Assembly (NCBI RefSeq): GCF_034676545.1
Contig: NZ_JAUCBZ010000015.1
Location: forward strand, 3,441,001 to 3,505,000
Reading direction: 5' to 3'
DNA from: Pararhodobacter sp.
Lineage (GTDB): Bacteria > Pseudomonadota > Alphaproteobacteria > Rhodobacterales > Rhodobacteraceae
Length of the DNA stretch: 64,000 nucleotides
The translations under genes and the position numbers were made by a program. This document shows, one piece after another, positions 52,782 to 60,436 of the stretch (positions are counted from its first letter, which is position 1; every line of letters starts with the position of its first letter). The notes under the pieces were generated by a model. The model was not told the origin of the DNA and did no database searches. It saw nothing but the letters and a program-made list of their open reading frames with translations.

Positions 52782-52963
52782 ACCCACGCCCCAAGACAGA
52801 GAAACCTCAGGCGGCCGGGCTCGACGATTTCTCGCTGCCCACCGCCGAAGAAGGCCGCCCGATCCCAGTGGTGTTCGGCACCGTGCTGATCACCGGGCCC
52901 AACACGGTCTGGGCTGGTGATCTCAAGGTCGATCCCATCAAGAAGAAAGGCGGCAAGAAATGA
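52715..52963 (+). CDS. Tail-tip assembly membrane protein
   Basis: An 82-aa protein with one N-terminal membrane helix (FIARLVLGLVLSAISYAL), then DDFSLPTAEEGRPIPVVFGT and a lysine-rich end. It resembles the N-terminal part of tail-tip proteins of the GTA/lambda-I type found before the J-like gene. It overlaps the next gene by 4 bases. Confidence 0.72.
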   Translation: MVWTFIARLVLGLVLSAISYALNPRPKTEKPQAAGLDDFSLPTAEEGRPIPVVFGTVLITGPNTVWAGDLKVDPIKKKGGKK

Positions 52964-53223
52964 CGGATCCAGATCAAACCGCCCCAGAACCCCTTGTTGT
53001 CACGATCCAGGATCTTCGCGCGGCGCGCTATTGCCTCGCAGGCGTGCGGCCATGGTTTCAAAGGCATGGCCTCAACTGGCAGGATTTTCTTAGCCATGGC
53101 ATCGACGCCGAGCGCCTGCGCGCCACCGGCGATGCGCTGGTCGATCCGGTGATCCAGGTGGCCAAAATACGGCTGGAAACTTTCGAGCCGTCCGCATCGC
53201 AGGTGGCCAGCGATGGGCGGTAG
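52960..53223 (+). CDS. Small tail-tip accessory protein
   Basis: An 87-aa protein (VVTIQDLRAARYCLAGVRPW, QRHGLNWQDFLSHGIDAERL) with a helical fold. It is tightly packed between two tail-tip genes; equivalents occur in related prophages with no assigned role. Confidence 0.65.
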   Translation: MTDPDQTAPEPLVVTIQDLRAARYCLAGVRPWFQRHGLNWQDFLSHGIDAERLRATGDALVDPVIQVAKIRLETFEPSASQVASDGR

Positions 53224-56200
53224 CAAATCGCAGACTGTCGGGTTTCGCTATTCGCTGGGGATGCATCTCGCCCTATGCCATGGGCCAGTCGATGCGATCC
53301 GCGAGATCCTGGTTGATCGCCGCACCGCCTGGTCCGTCACAACCGGCAGCAGCAGCTCTGGCGGAGGGTCTGCGCTCGAGAAACCCATAGGCTTTGCCAC
53401 GGGCATGTCAGCGACCGCCGCCTTGCCCGGTGAACCCGGTGCGACGATCACCTTTCCCGGCACGCTGCCTGGCGTGAAGGTTGGCCAAGACTATCGGCTG
53501 CGATTGGCGACTGGCACAAGCCAGCGGGTCACGCTGCAAAGCGTGGCGTTTGACCCGGCGACCGTGACAACGTCCTGGACGGTGTCGCCCGCCACCTTGG
53601 CTTTTCCGGCACAATCGGTCGAAAGCCTGCTCGCGACCACCGCTGCCAGCAACGCGGGCGCGGTCGGCGGGCAGATCCGCATCGACGCGCCTGATCTCTT
53701 TGGCGGTGAGAGCCGTGAAGGCGGTATCAGCGGTGATATCGATGTGCTGATGGGCGGACCAGAGCAGGGGCAGAACGACTATTTGGCAGCCCGCATGAAT
53801 GGCGAGGTGCCAGCCTACCGCGGGCTGTGCAGTCTTGTACTGCGGCAGGTCTATCTCGGCATCAATCCATACCTGAAGCCCTGGGCCGTGCGCATCACCC
53901 GCGTACTGTCCGGTGAAGCAGGTGCCCAGCAATGGTATCCCGAGAAGGCGGCCATCGTTCCCGAGGCCAGCATCTCCGATGCTGCGATCTACATCGCGCT
54001 CGACACCTCGGGCTCGATGTCGGGCACCCGTATGGCGGCGCAAAAGGCAGGTGTAGCCGCGCTGATCCGTGAGATTGGCGCAAGCGTCGATCCCGACCGG
54101 CCCAACGACATGCGCATCGTGTTGTGGAACGCCACGGTCGCGGGATCGATTGAGCGGCGCGACATGGGCCCCGGAGACTACACGGAGCTCGAGGCCTGGA
54201 TGCTGGCGCTGCCGATCAGCACCTTTGGCGGCACCAGTTTCAACGCGGCCTTTGCCGAGGCCGCCGCCTTCTTCGCGGGCAGCGGTTCCAAACGACGGAT
54301 CGCGATCTTTGTCACCGATGGGTTTCCCGAACCCGCCTCCTCGGTTGATGCCGCGGAGGCCATCATCGCCACCCTGCCCCCAACCGACATCTTTGGCTTC
54401 AATATTGCGCTCACAGATACAAGCTGGACTGCGCGCATCGACAGTACGCCGGTTGATGGCGTGCCGGTAATCCCGCCCGGCGACAGCCAGGCACTGGTCG
54501 CCTCCCTGCGCGGGGCGTTTGTCAACGGGCCGGACATGAACCCCGCGCATATCATCCGCGAGTGCCTGACCAATCGCGACTGGGGTCTCGGGTACTCGAG
54601 CGTCGAGATCGGGGCGAGTTTTGCCGCAGCGGCCGATACGCTCTACGCCGAAGGCTTCGGCCTGTCGCTGATTTGGCAGCAGGACAGCTCAATCGAAGAG
54701 TTCATTGCCAGCATACTCGACCCTATCGATGCGACGCTGTTCATTGACCGGCGCACCGGGCTTTGGGAGATCAAACTGATCCGGGCCGATTACACGGCAG
54801 CCACACTGCCCCTGTTCGATGAGACAAATGTTGTCGACTGGGGCCGCTTGGGGCGGCGCGCCCCGACGGATCTGATCAACAGCGTCACCGTCCGGTTCAC
54901 CGATGCAAACACCGACGAGACGGGCGCGGTCAGTGTGACCGACACCGCCCGGGTGCAGGCCATGGGCGAGGTGATTGCCACCACACTGGATTATCCCGGC
55001 ATCCGCACCCAGGGACTTGCGGTGCGCGTGGCGGAACGCGATCTGCGCGCGCTGTCGGTGCCGCTTCTGACGGGCGAGATTGTCGTCAACCGCGAGGGCG
55101 CGGACCTTGGCCCGGGTGATGTAATCCGGCTGCGCTCGGAAAGGCTGGGGCTTCAGGATGTGGTCATGCGCGTTTCCGAGATCGGCCAAGGCGACGGGCG
55201 TGACAATGGAATTCGCCTCAAACTCGCCGAGGATGTGTTTGCGCTGGGCGCGACCGCCATTGCGGGTGGGCGCATGCCGAGTGGCACCGTCGTTACGGCA
55301 CCACCTCGGGCGCTGGCGCGGCGGATGGTCGAGGAAGCCCCCTATTGGTTGCTGGTCCGCGAGTTGGGCCACAGCGAGGCGGACCGAATTCTTGCCGAGG
55401 ATCCGGACGCGGGCGCGCTGATCGCCACGGGCGAGCGGCCCAGTGCGGATGCTCTGGCGGCGCAACTCTGGATCGACCCTGGCTCCGGCCCCGTGCAGGA
55501 AGGTGTCGTGGCTTTTGCGCCGACGGCGGTTTTGGCCAGCGATATGTCCGATCACCCCGAAGACCGGATCATTGCCGTCACCGGTTGGCGCAACATCGGC
55601 GAGATCGGGATTGGCACGCTGGCCAGCGTTGGCGGGGAGCTTGTGCGCATTGATGGGATCACCCAGATGACGATCACCCTGGGCCGAGGCTGCCTTGATA
55701 CGGTGCCGCGCGCGCATGTAGCGGGAACGCCGATCGTGTTCTTCGACGAGGCCGCACGGATCACCGAGGCCTCATGGGCTGCTGGCGAGATCCTGGCGGT
55801 TCGGCTCCTGCCCGAAACCGGGCGCGGTACGCTGGCTTTTGCACTGGCCCCCGAGGATGGTGTGACCTTGGACCGCCGCGCCTTCCGTCCGCTGCCGCCC
55901 GGCCGGGTGCAGGGCAATGGCAGCTACGTGCCGGGCCTTGATGCGCTGCTCATCGGTGATCTGGAACTGACCTGGGCGCATCGGGACCGGCTGACGCAAA
56001 CCAGCCCGGTGATCGTCGATCACACTGGCGCGTCCATCGGCCCAGAGCCGGGTGTCGGCTACATGATTGAGGTTCGATGGATCGATCCAGGTACAGGCGT
56101 GGCCATACTGCCGGCGGGCCTCGTCATCGACGCGGGGTCTGGCACCAGCTGGACCCTTGCGCCGGAAGATATCCAAGAGAGCGGCGCGCCGGAACGAACC

Positions 56201-56341
56201 GCCGAGATCGAGGTCGCGGTCAGGGCCCGCCGTTTGGTCGAGGGCACCTGGCTCACTGATCGCGAGGCGCGCTGGTTTCGCCTGACTGCGCCCTTTGCCG
56301 CTGGATGGGATCGCGGCTGGGGATATCTTTGGGGCAGCTGA
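53213..56341 (+). CDS. Tail-tip/host-specificity protein with inserted vWA domain
   Basis: A 1042-aa J-like protein. The N-terminus (SKSQTVGFRYSLGMHLALCH, DAIREILVDRRTAW) is a hub domain. Residues about 255-400 are a von Willebrand A domain: MIDAS DTSGSMS, a Thr in GGTSFNAAF and an Asp in FVTDGFPE. The hub then resumes (MNPAHIIRECLTNRDWGLGY, LIWQQDSSIEEFIASILDPI), followed by fibronectin-like and beta-rich parts, ending GWDRGWGYLWGS. It should sit at the tail tip and bind the host. A complete metal-dependent adhesion site within such a protein is unusual. Confidence 0.88.
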   Translation: MGGSKSQTVGFRYSLGMHLALCHGPVDAIREILVDRRTAWSVTTGSSSSGGGSALEKPIGFATGMSATAALPGEPGATITFPGTLPGVKVGQDYRLRLATGTSQRVTLQSVAFDPATVTTSWTVSPATLAFPAQSVESLLATTAASNAGAVGGQIRIDAPDLFGGESREGGISGDIDVLMGGPEQGQNDYLAARMNGEVPAYRGLCSLVLRQVYLGINPYLKPWAVRITRVLSGEAGAQQWYPEKAAIVPEASISDAAIYIALDTSGSMSGTRMAAQKAGVAALIREIGASVDPDRPNDMRIVLWNATVAGSIERRDMGPGDYTELEAWMLALPISTFGGTSFNAAFAEAAAFFAGSGSKRRIAIFVTDGFPEPASSVDAAEAIIATLPPTDIFGFNIALTDTSWTARIDSTPVDGVPVIPPGDSQALVASLRGAFVNGPDMNPAHIIRECLTNRDWGLGYSSVEIGASFAAAADTLYAEGFGLSLIWQQDSSIEEFIASILDPIDATLFIDRRTGLWEIKLIRADYTAATLPLFDETNVVDWGRLGRRAPTDLINSVTVRFTDANTDETGAVSVTDTARVQAMGEVIATTLDYPGIRTQGLAVRVAERDLRALSVPLLTGEIVVNREGADLGPGDVIRLRSERLGLQDVVMRVSEIGQGDGRDNGIRLKLAEDVFALGATAIAGGRMPSGTVVTAPPRALARRMVEEAPYWLLVRELGHSEADRILAEDPDAGALIATGERPSADALAAQLWIDPGSGPVQEGVVAFAPTAVLASDMSDHPEDRIIAVTGWRNIGEIGIGTLASVGGELVRIDGITQMTITLGRGCLDTVPRAHVAGTPIVFFDEAARITEASWAAGEILAVRLLPETGRGTLAFALAPEDGVTLDRRAFRPLPPGRVQGNGSYVPGLDALLIGDLELTWAHRDRLTQTSPVIVDHTGASIGPEPGVGYMIEVRWIDPGTGVAILPAGLVIDAGSGTSWTLAPEDIQESGAPERTAEIEVAVRARRLVEGTWLTDREARWFRLTAPFAAGWDRGWGYLWGS

Positions 56342-56409
56342 GCCGATGCGACGGCCAAGTCCGCGAAGAACCGGGAGGTGGCGCGGCACCCAAACTGCGC
56401 AGTCACACG

Positions 56410-56709
56410 TCAACCCCATTGCATGCGCAGCAACTCCTCGGCCAGCCTACGATCGAACGGATCGTCACTCAAGGCCAGCAGCACCGCGCAGGCTTGGTGC
56501 AGGCTGACCGTTTCCGCGCACGTGCGCAGAACGGCACGCGCCAAGGCGATCTGGGCGCTGCGGCGCTCGGGATGGTAATCGATACTGTCAAACACGGACG
56601 GGCTACCAACTCTTCTCAACACGAGTTTGCAGAGGCCCGAAAGGGTGCCGCAAGCCATACGGCCCCCACTCTGCGCCCGGAACGCGCCTCGCGCAATCCG
56701 GCACTTCAT
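56410..56709 (-). CDS. Reverse-strand small gene behind the tail-tip gene
   Basis: A 99-aa protein from ATG 56709 with a textbook AAAGGAG eight bases before it. Two Cys lie in MACGTLSGLCKLVL, then HPERRSAQIALARAVLRTCA and LALSDDPFDRRLAEELL. I do not recognise the family. Like the genes at 43.5 and 50.4 kb it is opposite to the structural operon. The rival forward frame at 56305-56877 is low-complexity and not coding-like. Confidence 0.55.
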   Translation of the reverse strand: MKCRIARGAFRAQSGGRMACGTLSGLCKLVLRRVGSPSVFDSIDYHPERRSAQIALARAVLRTCAETVSLHQACAVLLALSDDPFDRRLAEELLRMQWG

Positions 56710-56743
56710 CCCGTCACTCCTTTGCACTCCAACGAGGACTTAC

Positions 56744-57418
56744 ATGCCAGAACGGATCATGCCGGGATTGGGGCTGCGCGCCTTCTACGATCCCGGCCAA
56801 CGCAATTGGGGCACCAGCCTCAGCGAGGACCTGCGCCGCCTCTCGGTGATGGTGCAGGCGCGCGCCGCATCGCGTAGCACCCCGCTTCCAGTCACCGGCA
56901 GCACCGGCCAGATCCTGATCGTGCCCGCTGGGGCCGCCACAAACCCCGGCGCGCTCGCGCTTTGGGACGGAGAGACAGGCGCTGAAGCTTGGGTATTTCT
57001 GCCCCCGCAAGACGGCTGGCAGGTTTGGATCACCGATGAGGCGCGGTCTGCGCGTTTCGCGGGCGGAGCGTGGGTCGAGGTGCCGCGTCCGGGCATTGTG
57101 ACAATCCGCACCCTCACCGCCACGGCGCATGTGCTGGAACTCATCGATCTAGGCGCCATCCTCGAAACCATCGGGGCTTCCCCCGTCACAGTGACGATCC
57201 CCTCCGAGGCGAGCGTGGCATTCGAGATCGGCACGCTGATCAACATCACGCAGGTGGGCAGCGGCGTGGCGACGATCACCGCAGGCGCGGGCGTCTCGCT
57301 AAATGGTGTCGTTGCCGGATCGGTCGCCCTCGATGGGCCATGGTCCGGCGCCGCTCTCAGCAAGCGCGGCGCCGATGCCTGGGTCATTCAGGGTGCGCTG
57401 GCCGGGGCCGTGGCATGA
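56744..57418 (+). CDS. Phage tail protein, DUF2793-like
   Basis: A 224-aa protein from ATG 56744 (GAGG upstream). DLRRLSVMVQARAAS, GQILIVPAGAATNPGALALW, AEAWVFLPPQDGWQVWITDE and ARFAGGAWVEV form the DUF2793 repeat, a small beta domain found in phage tail fibres; the second half is a beta-rich sheath with SVALDGPWSGAALSKRGADA. It is coupled to the next gene by ATGA. Confidence 0.82.
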   Translation: MPERIMPGLGLRAFYDPGQRNWGTSLSEDLRRLSVMVQARAASRSTPLPVTGSTGQILIVPAGAATNPGALALWDGETGAEAWVFLPPQDGWQVWITDEARSARFAGGAWVEVPRPGIVTIRTLTATAHVLELIDLGAILETIGASPVTVTIPSEASVAFEIGTLINITQVGSGVATITAGAGVSLNGVVAGSVALDGPWSGAALSKRGADAWVIQGALAGAVA

Positions 57419-57693
57419 GCCTGCTCCTGATGCGCGCCGCGATCCTCGCTCAAGGCCGCGCCCCGACCCCTCCGCCCCCGGTCCTCTATGAGCCGCCCGA
57501 AGCAGACAGCATCATTCTCGAGTTCAGCGGGGGACCCTTCGTCCCTCCAGCGAGCGGTGCCATCACCCTCATATTTGGCGAAATCCCACCGCCGGGCCCC
57601 TACGCGCCGCCCGACGCGGGCAATATCACCCTCGTTATCCCCGACATCGCTTTCGTCCCACTGGCGAGCGACACGCTCATCCTGGAGTTTTGA
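57415..57693 (+). CDS. Short tail-fibre protein with threefold Pro/Ile repeats
   Basis: A 92-aa protein. After a short start (LLLMRAAILAQGRAP) come three imperfect copies of a 24-25-aa unit: PPEADSIILEF, PPASGAITLIF and PPDAGNITLVI, each followed by a proline-rich turn, with a fourth partial LASDTLILEF at the end. Such beta-repeats suit a fibre shaft. The frame is coupled to its neighbour by overlap. Confidence 0.65.
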   Translation: MSLLLMRAAILAQGRAPTPPPPVLYEPPEADSIILEFSGGPFVPPASGAITLIFGEIPPPGPYAPPDAGNITLVIPDIAFVPLASDTLILEF

Positions 57694-57697
57694 CACC

Positions 57698-58564
57698 ATG
57701 GCGCAATTCAAATGGCTTGCCCCGGCGCGCTGGGCTACGGCCGACACGCTTTTCTCCAACACCGAAGCCGATCTCGCCCTCCTGACCAGCGGCGGGTCCA
57801 AGGGCTTCTTTGCCCCGGCCGGCCAGCAATCCGTCTTCGGCCGCTCAGGCGGTGGCGGTTCTGGCTCGAGTTTCCGGATCACCGCCGACGCCACGGCAAG
57901 CCAGACCAACGAGATCCTCGCCGTATTCCCATACCCGTTCAACAATCAGACCAGCGTGTGTTTCTGCCGCTCCTCGGACGCCTGGACCCAGACCCCGAAC
58001 GGCTCAATCTTCGCGGCACCCCAATCGTCGACCATCGCAATCCGACGCCGGAGCACCTCGGGCGGCGAAGGCGATCTCGCGACGATCAACCTCGCCACGC
58101 TCGGCCGCAATCGCTGGCCCATCACCGCGCGGCTGCGGGTTGAAGGCACCGGGACCGTCAGCGTCTTCGCCAAGGCCTGGCCGATCGGCGAGCCCGAGCC
58201 TAACGCCTGGGATGTCACCACCTCCTATACCAGCACCAACGATGCAGGCTTCTCGGTGATCGGTCGCACGGGCACCGGCTTCCCCGCCTTCCTGTCGCAT
58301 TTCTCGACGGGGACAAATGGCGACAGCGCTCCGCATCTCTATGGGGCCCTCTCCGGCATCGTGCGGGCAGAGGGCGCGCCGGTCTCGCGCCCCGTGGTGG
58401 CCGTCGCCCGCGGGGATCAGAAATATCTCTTCCACGGCCAGAGCGACGTCAGCGGGCTCTTCTCCATCGCCGCCCTGACCGGCTTTGACTACACGGTCTT
58501 CGCCCTCGATCCACTGGCGGGACCTTACAACGCCGCGGTCGTCGACAAGGTCGCGTTGGCCTGA
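57698..58564 (+). CDS. Tail-fibre-type protein
   Basis: A 288-aa protein from ATG 57698 (GGAG upstream). It has SRG-rich and Thr-rich beta segments (SGSSFRITADATASQTNEIL, STIAIRRRSTSGGEGD, VTTSYTSTNDAGFSVIGRT) and a distal domain (VVAVARGDQKYLFHGQSD, FDYTVFALDPLAGPYNAAVV) like carboxypeptidase-regulatory modules at fibre tips. I infer a receptor-binding or shaft role from position. Confidence 0.65.
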   Translation: MAQFKWLAPARWATADTLFSNTEADLALLTSGGSKGFFAPAGQQSVFGRSGGGGSGSSFRITADATASQTNEILAVFPYPFNNQTSVCFCRSSDAWTQTPNGSIFAAPQSSTIAIRRRSTSGGEGDLATINLATLGRNRWPITARLRVEGTGTVSVFAKAWPIGEPEPNAWDVTTSYTSTNDAGFSVIGRTGTGFPAFLSHFSTGTNGDSAPHLYGALSGIVRAEGAPVSRPVVAVARGDQKYLFHGQSDVSGLFSIAALTGFDYTVFALDPLAGPYNAAVVDKVALA

Positions 58565-58726
58565 ACACCTGCCCCACCTTTGTGATGCCGGCCGAGGTCG
58601 GGATCGTGTCGTCGTGCAGACCGACTGCGACCCCGTAAAGCTAGTCCCAAAACGCTACCAGAGCCGCCGCCGCCCTTCGCGACGCCGCCCGCACCTGTCT
58701 CGAAAGTCCCCCATGAAAGAACCGAC

Positions 58727-59035
58727 ATGACTGATCGCACCACGCTTCTGCAGGAGGTCGCCCAAGCGCTTCGCGACAATGGCCTAGCCTCCGCAGTCAC
58801 TGCGCTGGTCGGCGGCGGTATCGCCTTGCTGGCCTCCGCCACCCGCAAAGCGTTTACAAACGACGCCATGCTGGCACGGCTTGACCGCGAGTTGATCGCC
58901 GAGCGCAACCGCGTCGATCGCCAGCGCGCCGAGGACCGCAAGGGCGATGCCGACCGGCTGGAACGCATCGAGGCCGACATCCGCGCCATGCGCGATCTGA
59001 TGTTTGAGGCGTTCCAGCGCGGCCGAACCGACTGA
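58727..59035 (+). CDS. Membrane-coiled-coil protein before lysis genes
   Basis: A 102-aa protein with one short hydrophobic helix (ASAVTALVGGGIALLASAT) and a long charged coiled coil (RLDRELIAERNRVDRQRAED, DADRLERIEADIRAMRDL). Single-helix proteins in this position are often holin-like; the coil could also point to a tail or lysis regulator. Confidence 0.55.
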   Translation: MTDRTTLLQEVAQALRDNGLASAVTALVGGGIALLASATRKAFTNDAMLARLDRELIAERNRVDRQRAEDRKGDADRLERIEADIRAMRDLMFEAFQRGRTD

Positions 59036-59102
59036 GCGGCGCACACATCTCTAGCCAACAACAAACTCACCCCGGCGGCTATGCCCGCCCTAACCAAAAG
59101 AC

Positions 59103-59126
59103 TGCCCCGCGCTGTGGCGCGGGGCA
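59103..59126 (+). terminator. Hairpin before the lysis genes
   Basis: TGCCCCGCGC and GCGCGGGGCA form a perfect 10-bp stem with a TGTG loop, followed by TGACCTTTTCG. It should stop or weaken transcription coming from the tail genes just before the endolysin start. Confidence 0.6.
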
Positions 59127-59153
59127 TGACCTTTTCGCATCTGGAGGATCACG

Positions 59154-59828
59154 ATGCCGACCCTGACCTACACCCATTGGCGCGATGTGCCCGAAACCAC
59201 ATGGCGCTGGCCCAGCTTCTCGCCAACTGAGATGGCCTGCCGCGGCAGTGGCGCGATCAAGATCAACACCGAGGCGATGGACATGTTGCAGCGCTTGCGC
59301 AATCGGCTCGCCAAGCCGCTAATCGTGCTGTCTGCCTATCGCAGCCCTGAGCATAACCGTGCCGTCGGCGGTGCACCTGCGTCAAAGCACATGCTGGCCA
59401 CCGCCTTTGACATCGCTATGGCCAACCATGATCCGGTGGCGTTCGAGGCCGCAGCACGCGCCGTCGGGTTCCTCGGCTTTGGCTTTTATCCGCGCTCGGG
59501 TTTCATGCATATCGACCTCGGCCCAGCGCGATCCTGGGGCGACCGCTTCCCGGTCCAGGCAACGGCGTTCATCGAGGAAACACCGCCCGCGCGCGAAGTG
59601 CTGGCCCAGAGCCGGACGCTGCGCGGAACCGGGGCCGCCGGCGTTGCGACCGTCGGCGCGGCCGGGATCGAGGTTGCGCAGGAGGTTCTGGCCGAGACGC
59701 AGGACGCGGTGCTGCCGCTGGTGCCGTATCTAGAAACCCTGCGCTGGGTGTTCATCGCGGTGGCACTGGGCGGGATTGCAGTCGCGGTCTGGGCACGGAT
59801 CGATGATTGGACGCGAGGGCGGCGATGA
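59154..59828 (+). CDS. Peptidase M15-type endolysin with C-terminal membrane helix
   Basis: A 224-aa protein. The catalytic part is a zinc D-Ala-D-Ala carboxypeptidase-type fold (PLIVLSAYRSPEHNRAVGGA, SKHMLATAFDIAMAN, FYPRSGFMHIDLGPAR) with the His...Asp and final His of the zinc site. A C-terminal membrane helix (LRWVFIAVALGGIAVAVWAR) is unusual for an endolysin and may delay its release or anchor it. It is followed by overlapped spanin genes. AGGAGG-like GGAGGATC precedes the ATG. Confidence 0.87.
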   Translation: MPTLTYTHWRDVPETTWRWPSFSPTEMACRGSGAIKINTEAMDMLQRLRNRLAKPLIVLSAYRSPEHNRAVGGAPASKHMLATAFDIAMANHDPVAFEAAARAVGFLGFGFYPRSGFMHIDLGPARSWGDRFPVQATAFIEETPPAREVLAQSRTLRGTGAAGVATVGAAGIEVAQEVLAETQDAVLPLVPYLETLRWVFIAVALGGIAVAVWARIDDWTRGRR

Positions 59829-60085
59829 TGTGGGGCAGCTTTCTGGCCGGGATCCTCTCCCGGCCATGGGCGCGGCGGGTAGCGATGATCGCTCTCGCCG
59901 CGCTCACGATCACCCTCTTCCTTCTCAATCTCCGCCGTATGGGCGAGCGCGCAGGCCGCGCCGCCGAGCGGATCAACATACTGGAGCGTACCAATGAAAT
60001 CCACCACCAGATGCTGGACGCAGCCGCTCGCCGTCCTCGTGATCGCAATGAGCTTGTTGACCGGTTGCGCAAAGGCGGGTTTTGA
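59825..60085 (+). CDS. Inner-membrane spanin, Rz-like
   Basis: An 86-aa protein whose start overlaps the endolysin stop. One membrane helix (RRVAMIALAALTITLFLLNL) is followed by a periplasmic coiled coil (RMGERAGRAAERINILERTN). A lipoprotein gene starts inside it in another frame, the nested Rz/Rz1 layout. Confidence 0.75.
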   Translation: MMWGSFLAGILSRPWARRVAMIALAALTITLFLLNLRRMGERAGRAAERINILERTNEIHHQMLDAAARRPRDRNELVDRLRKGGF

Positions 60086-60242
60086 CGCGCCGCCCAGCAT
60101 CTGTCCGCCCGTGGTGGAATACAGCCGCGCCGAGCAGGCGAGCGTGGCGGAGGAGATGGACGCGCTGCCCGAGAGCGCGCTGATCGCAGGTTGGCTTGCC
60201 GACTACGTGGTCCTGCGAGATCAGGCGCGGGCCTGTCAGTAG
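59994..60242 (+). CDS. Outer-membrane spanin lipoprotein, Rz1-like
   Basis: An 82-aa protein with a signal peptide and the lipobox LLTGC, then a proline-containing segment (DAPPSICPPVVEYSRAEQA). Its start lies inside the Rz-like gene in a different frame. It should join the inner-membrane partner to disrupt the outer membrane at lysis. It is longer than classical Rz1. Confidence 0.78.
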   Translation: MKSTTRCWTQPLAVLVIAMSLLTGCAKAGFDAPPSICPPVVEYSRAEQASVAEEMDALPESALIAGWLADYVVLRDQARACQ

Positions 60243-60436
60243 CACCAAGAACCGGAACTACGTCTGCCCGACCGCTCGCTGGTTGCAAAGGCCCGTTGAA
60301 TTGCGACCCAGCGCGACCGCAATTTCGAAGAATCCTCGCCGTAAGTGACCACGGAGTTCGAGGACACTGCTTTCGATTGATTTGGCATGATATCGGTCGC
60401 GGGCCGGATACTGCGCCGAATAGGGATGGCTAACGT
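60243..60436. other. Boundary between lysis genes and reverse-strand cargo
   Basis: A convergent gap of 194 bases with no gene. No copy of the tRNA-fMet fragment occurs here, so the far att site of the element is not at this point. Confidence 0.5.

Noticed and set aside
56305..56877. Forward frame between the tail-tip and DUF2793 genes
   Set aside because: Low-complexity and overlapping; the reverse-strand 99-aa gene has a much better ribosome site and composition.
35000..60242. Gene transfer agent rather than prophage
   Set aside because: Some tail-tip proteins resemble GTA ones, but GpA-type terminase, integrase, replication initiator, methyltransferases and lysis genes make it a prophage.
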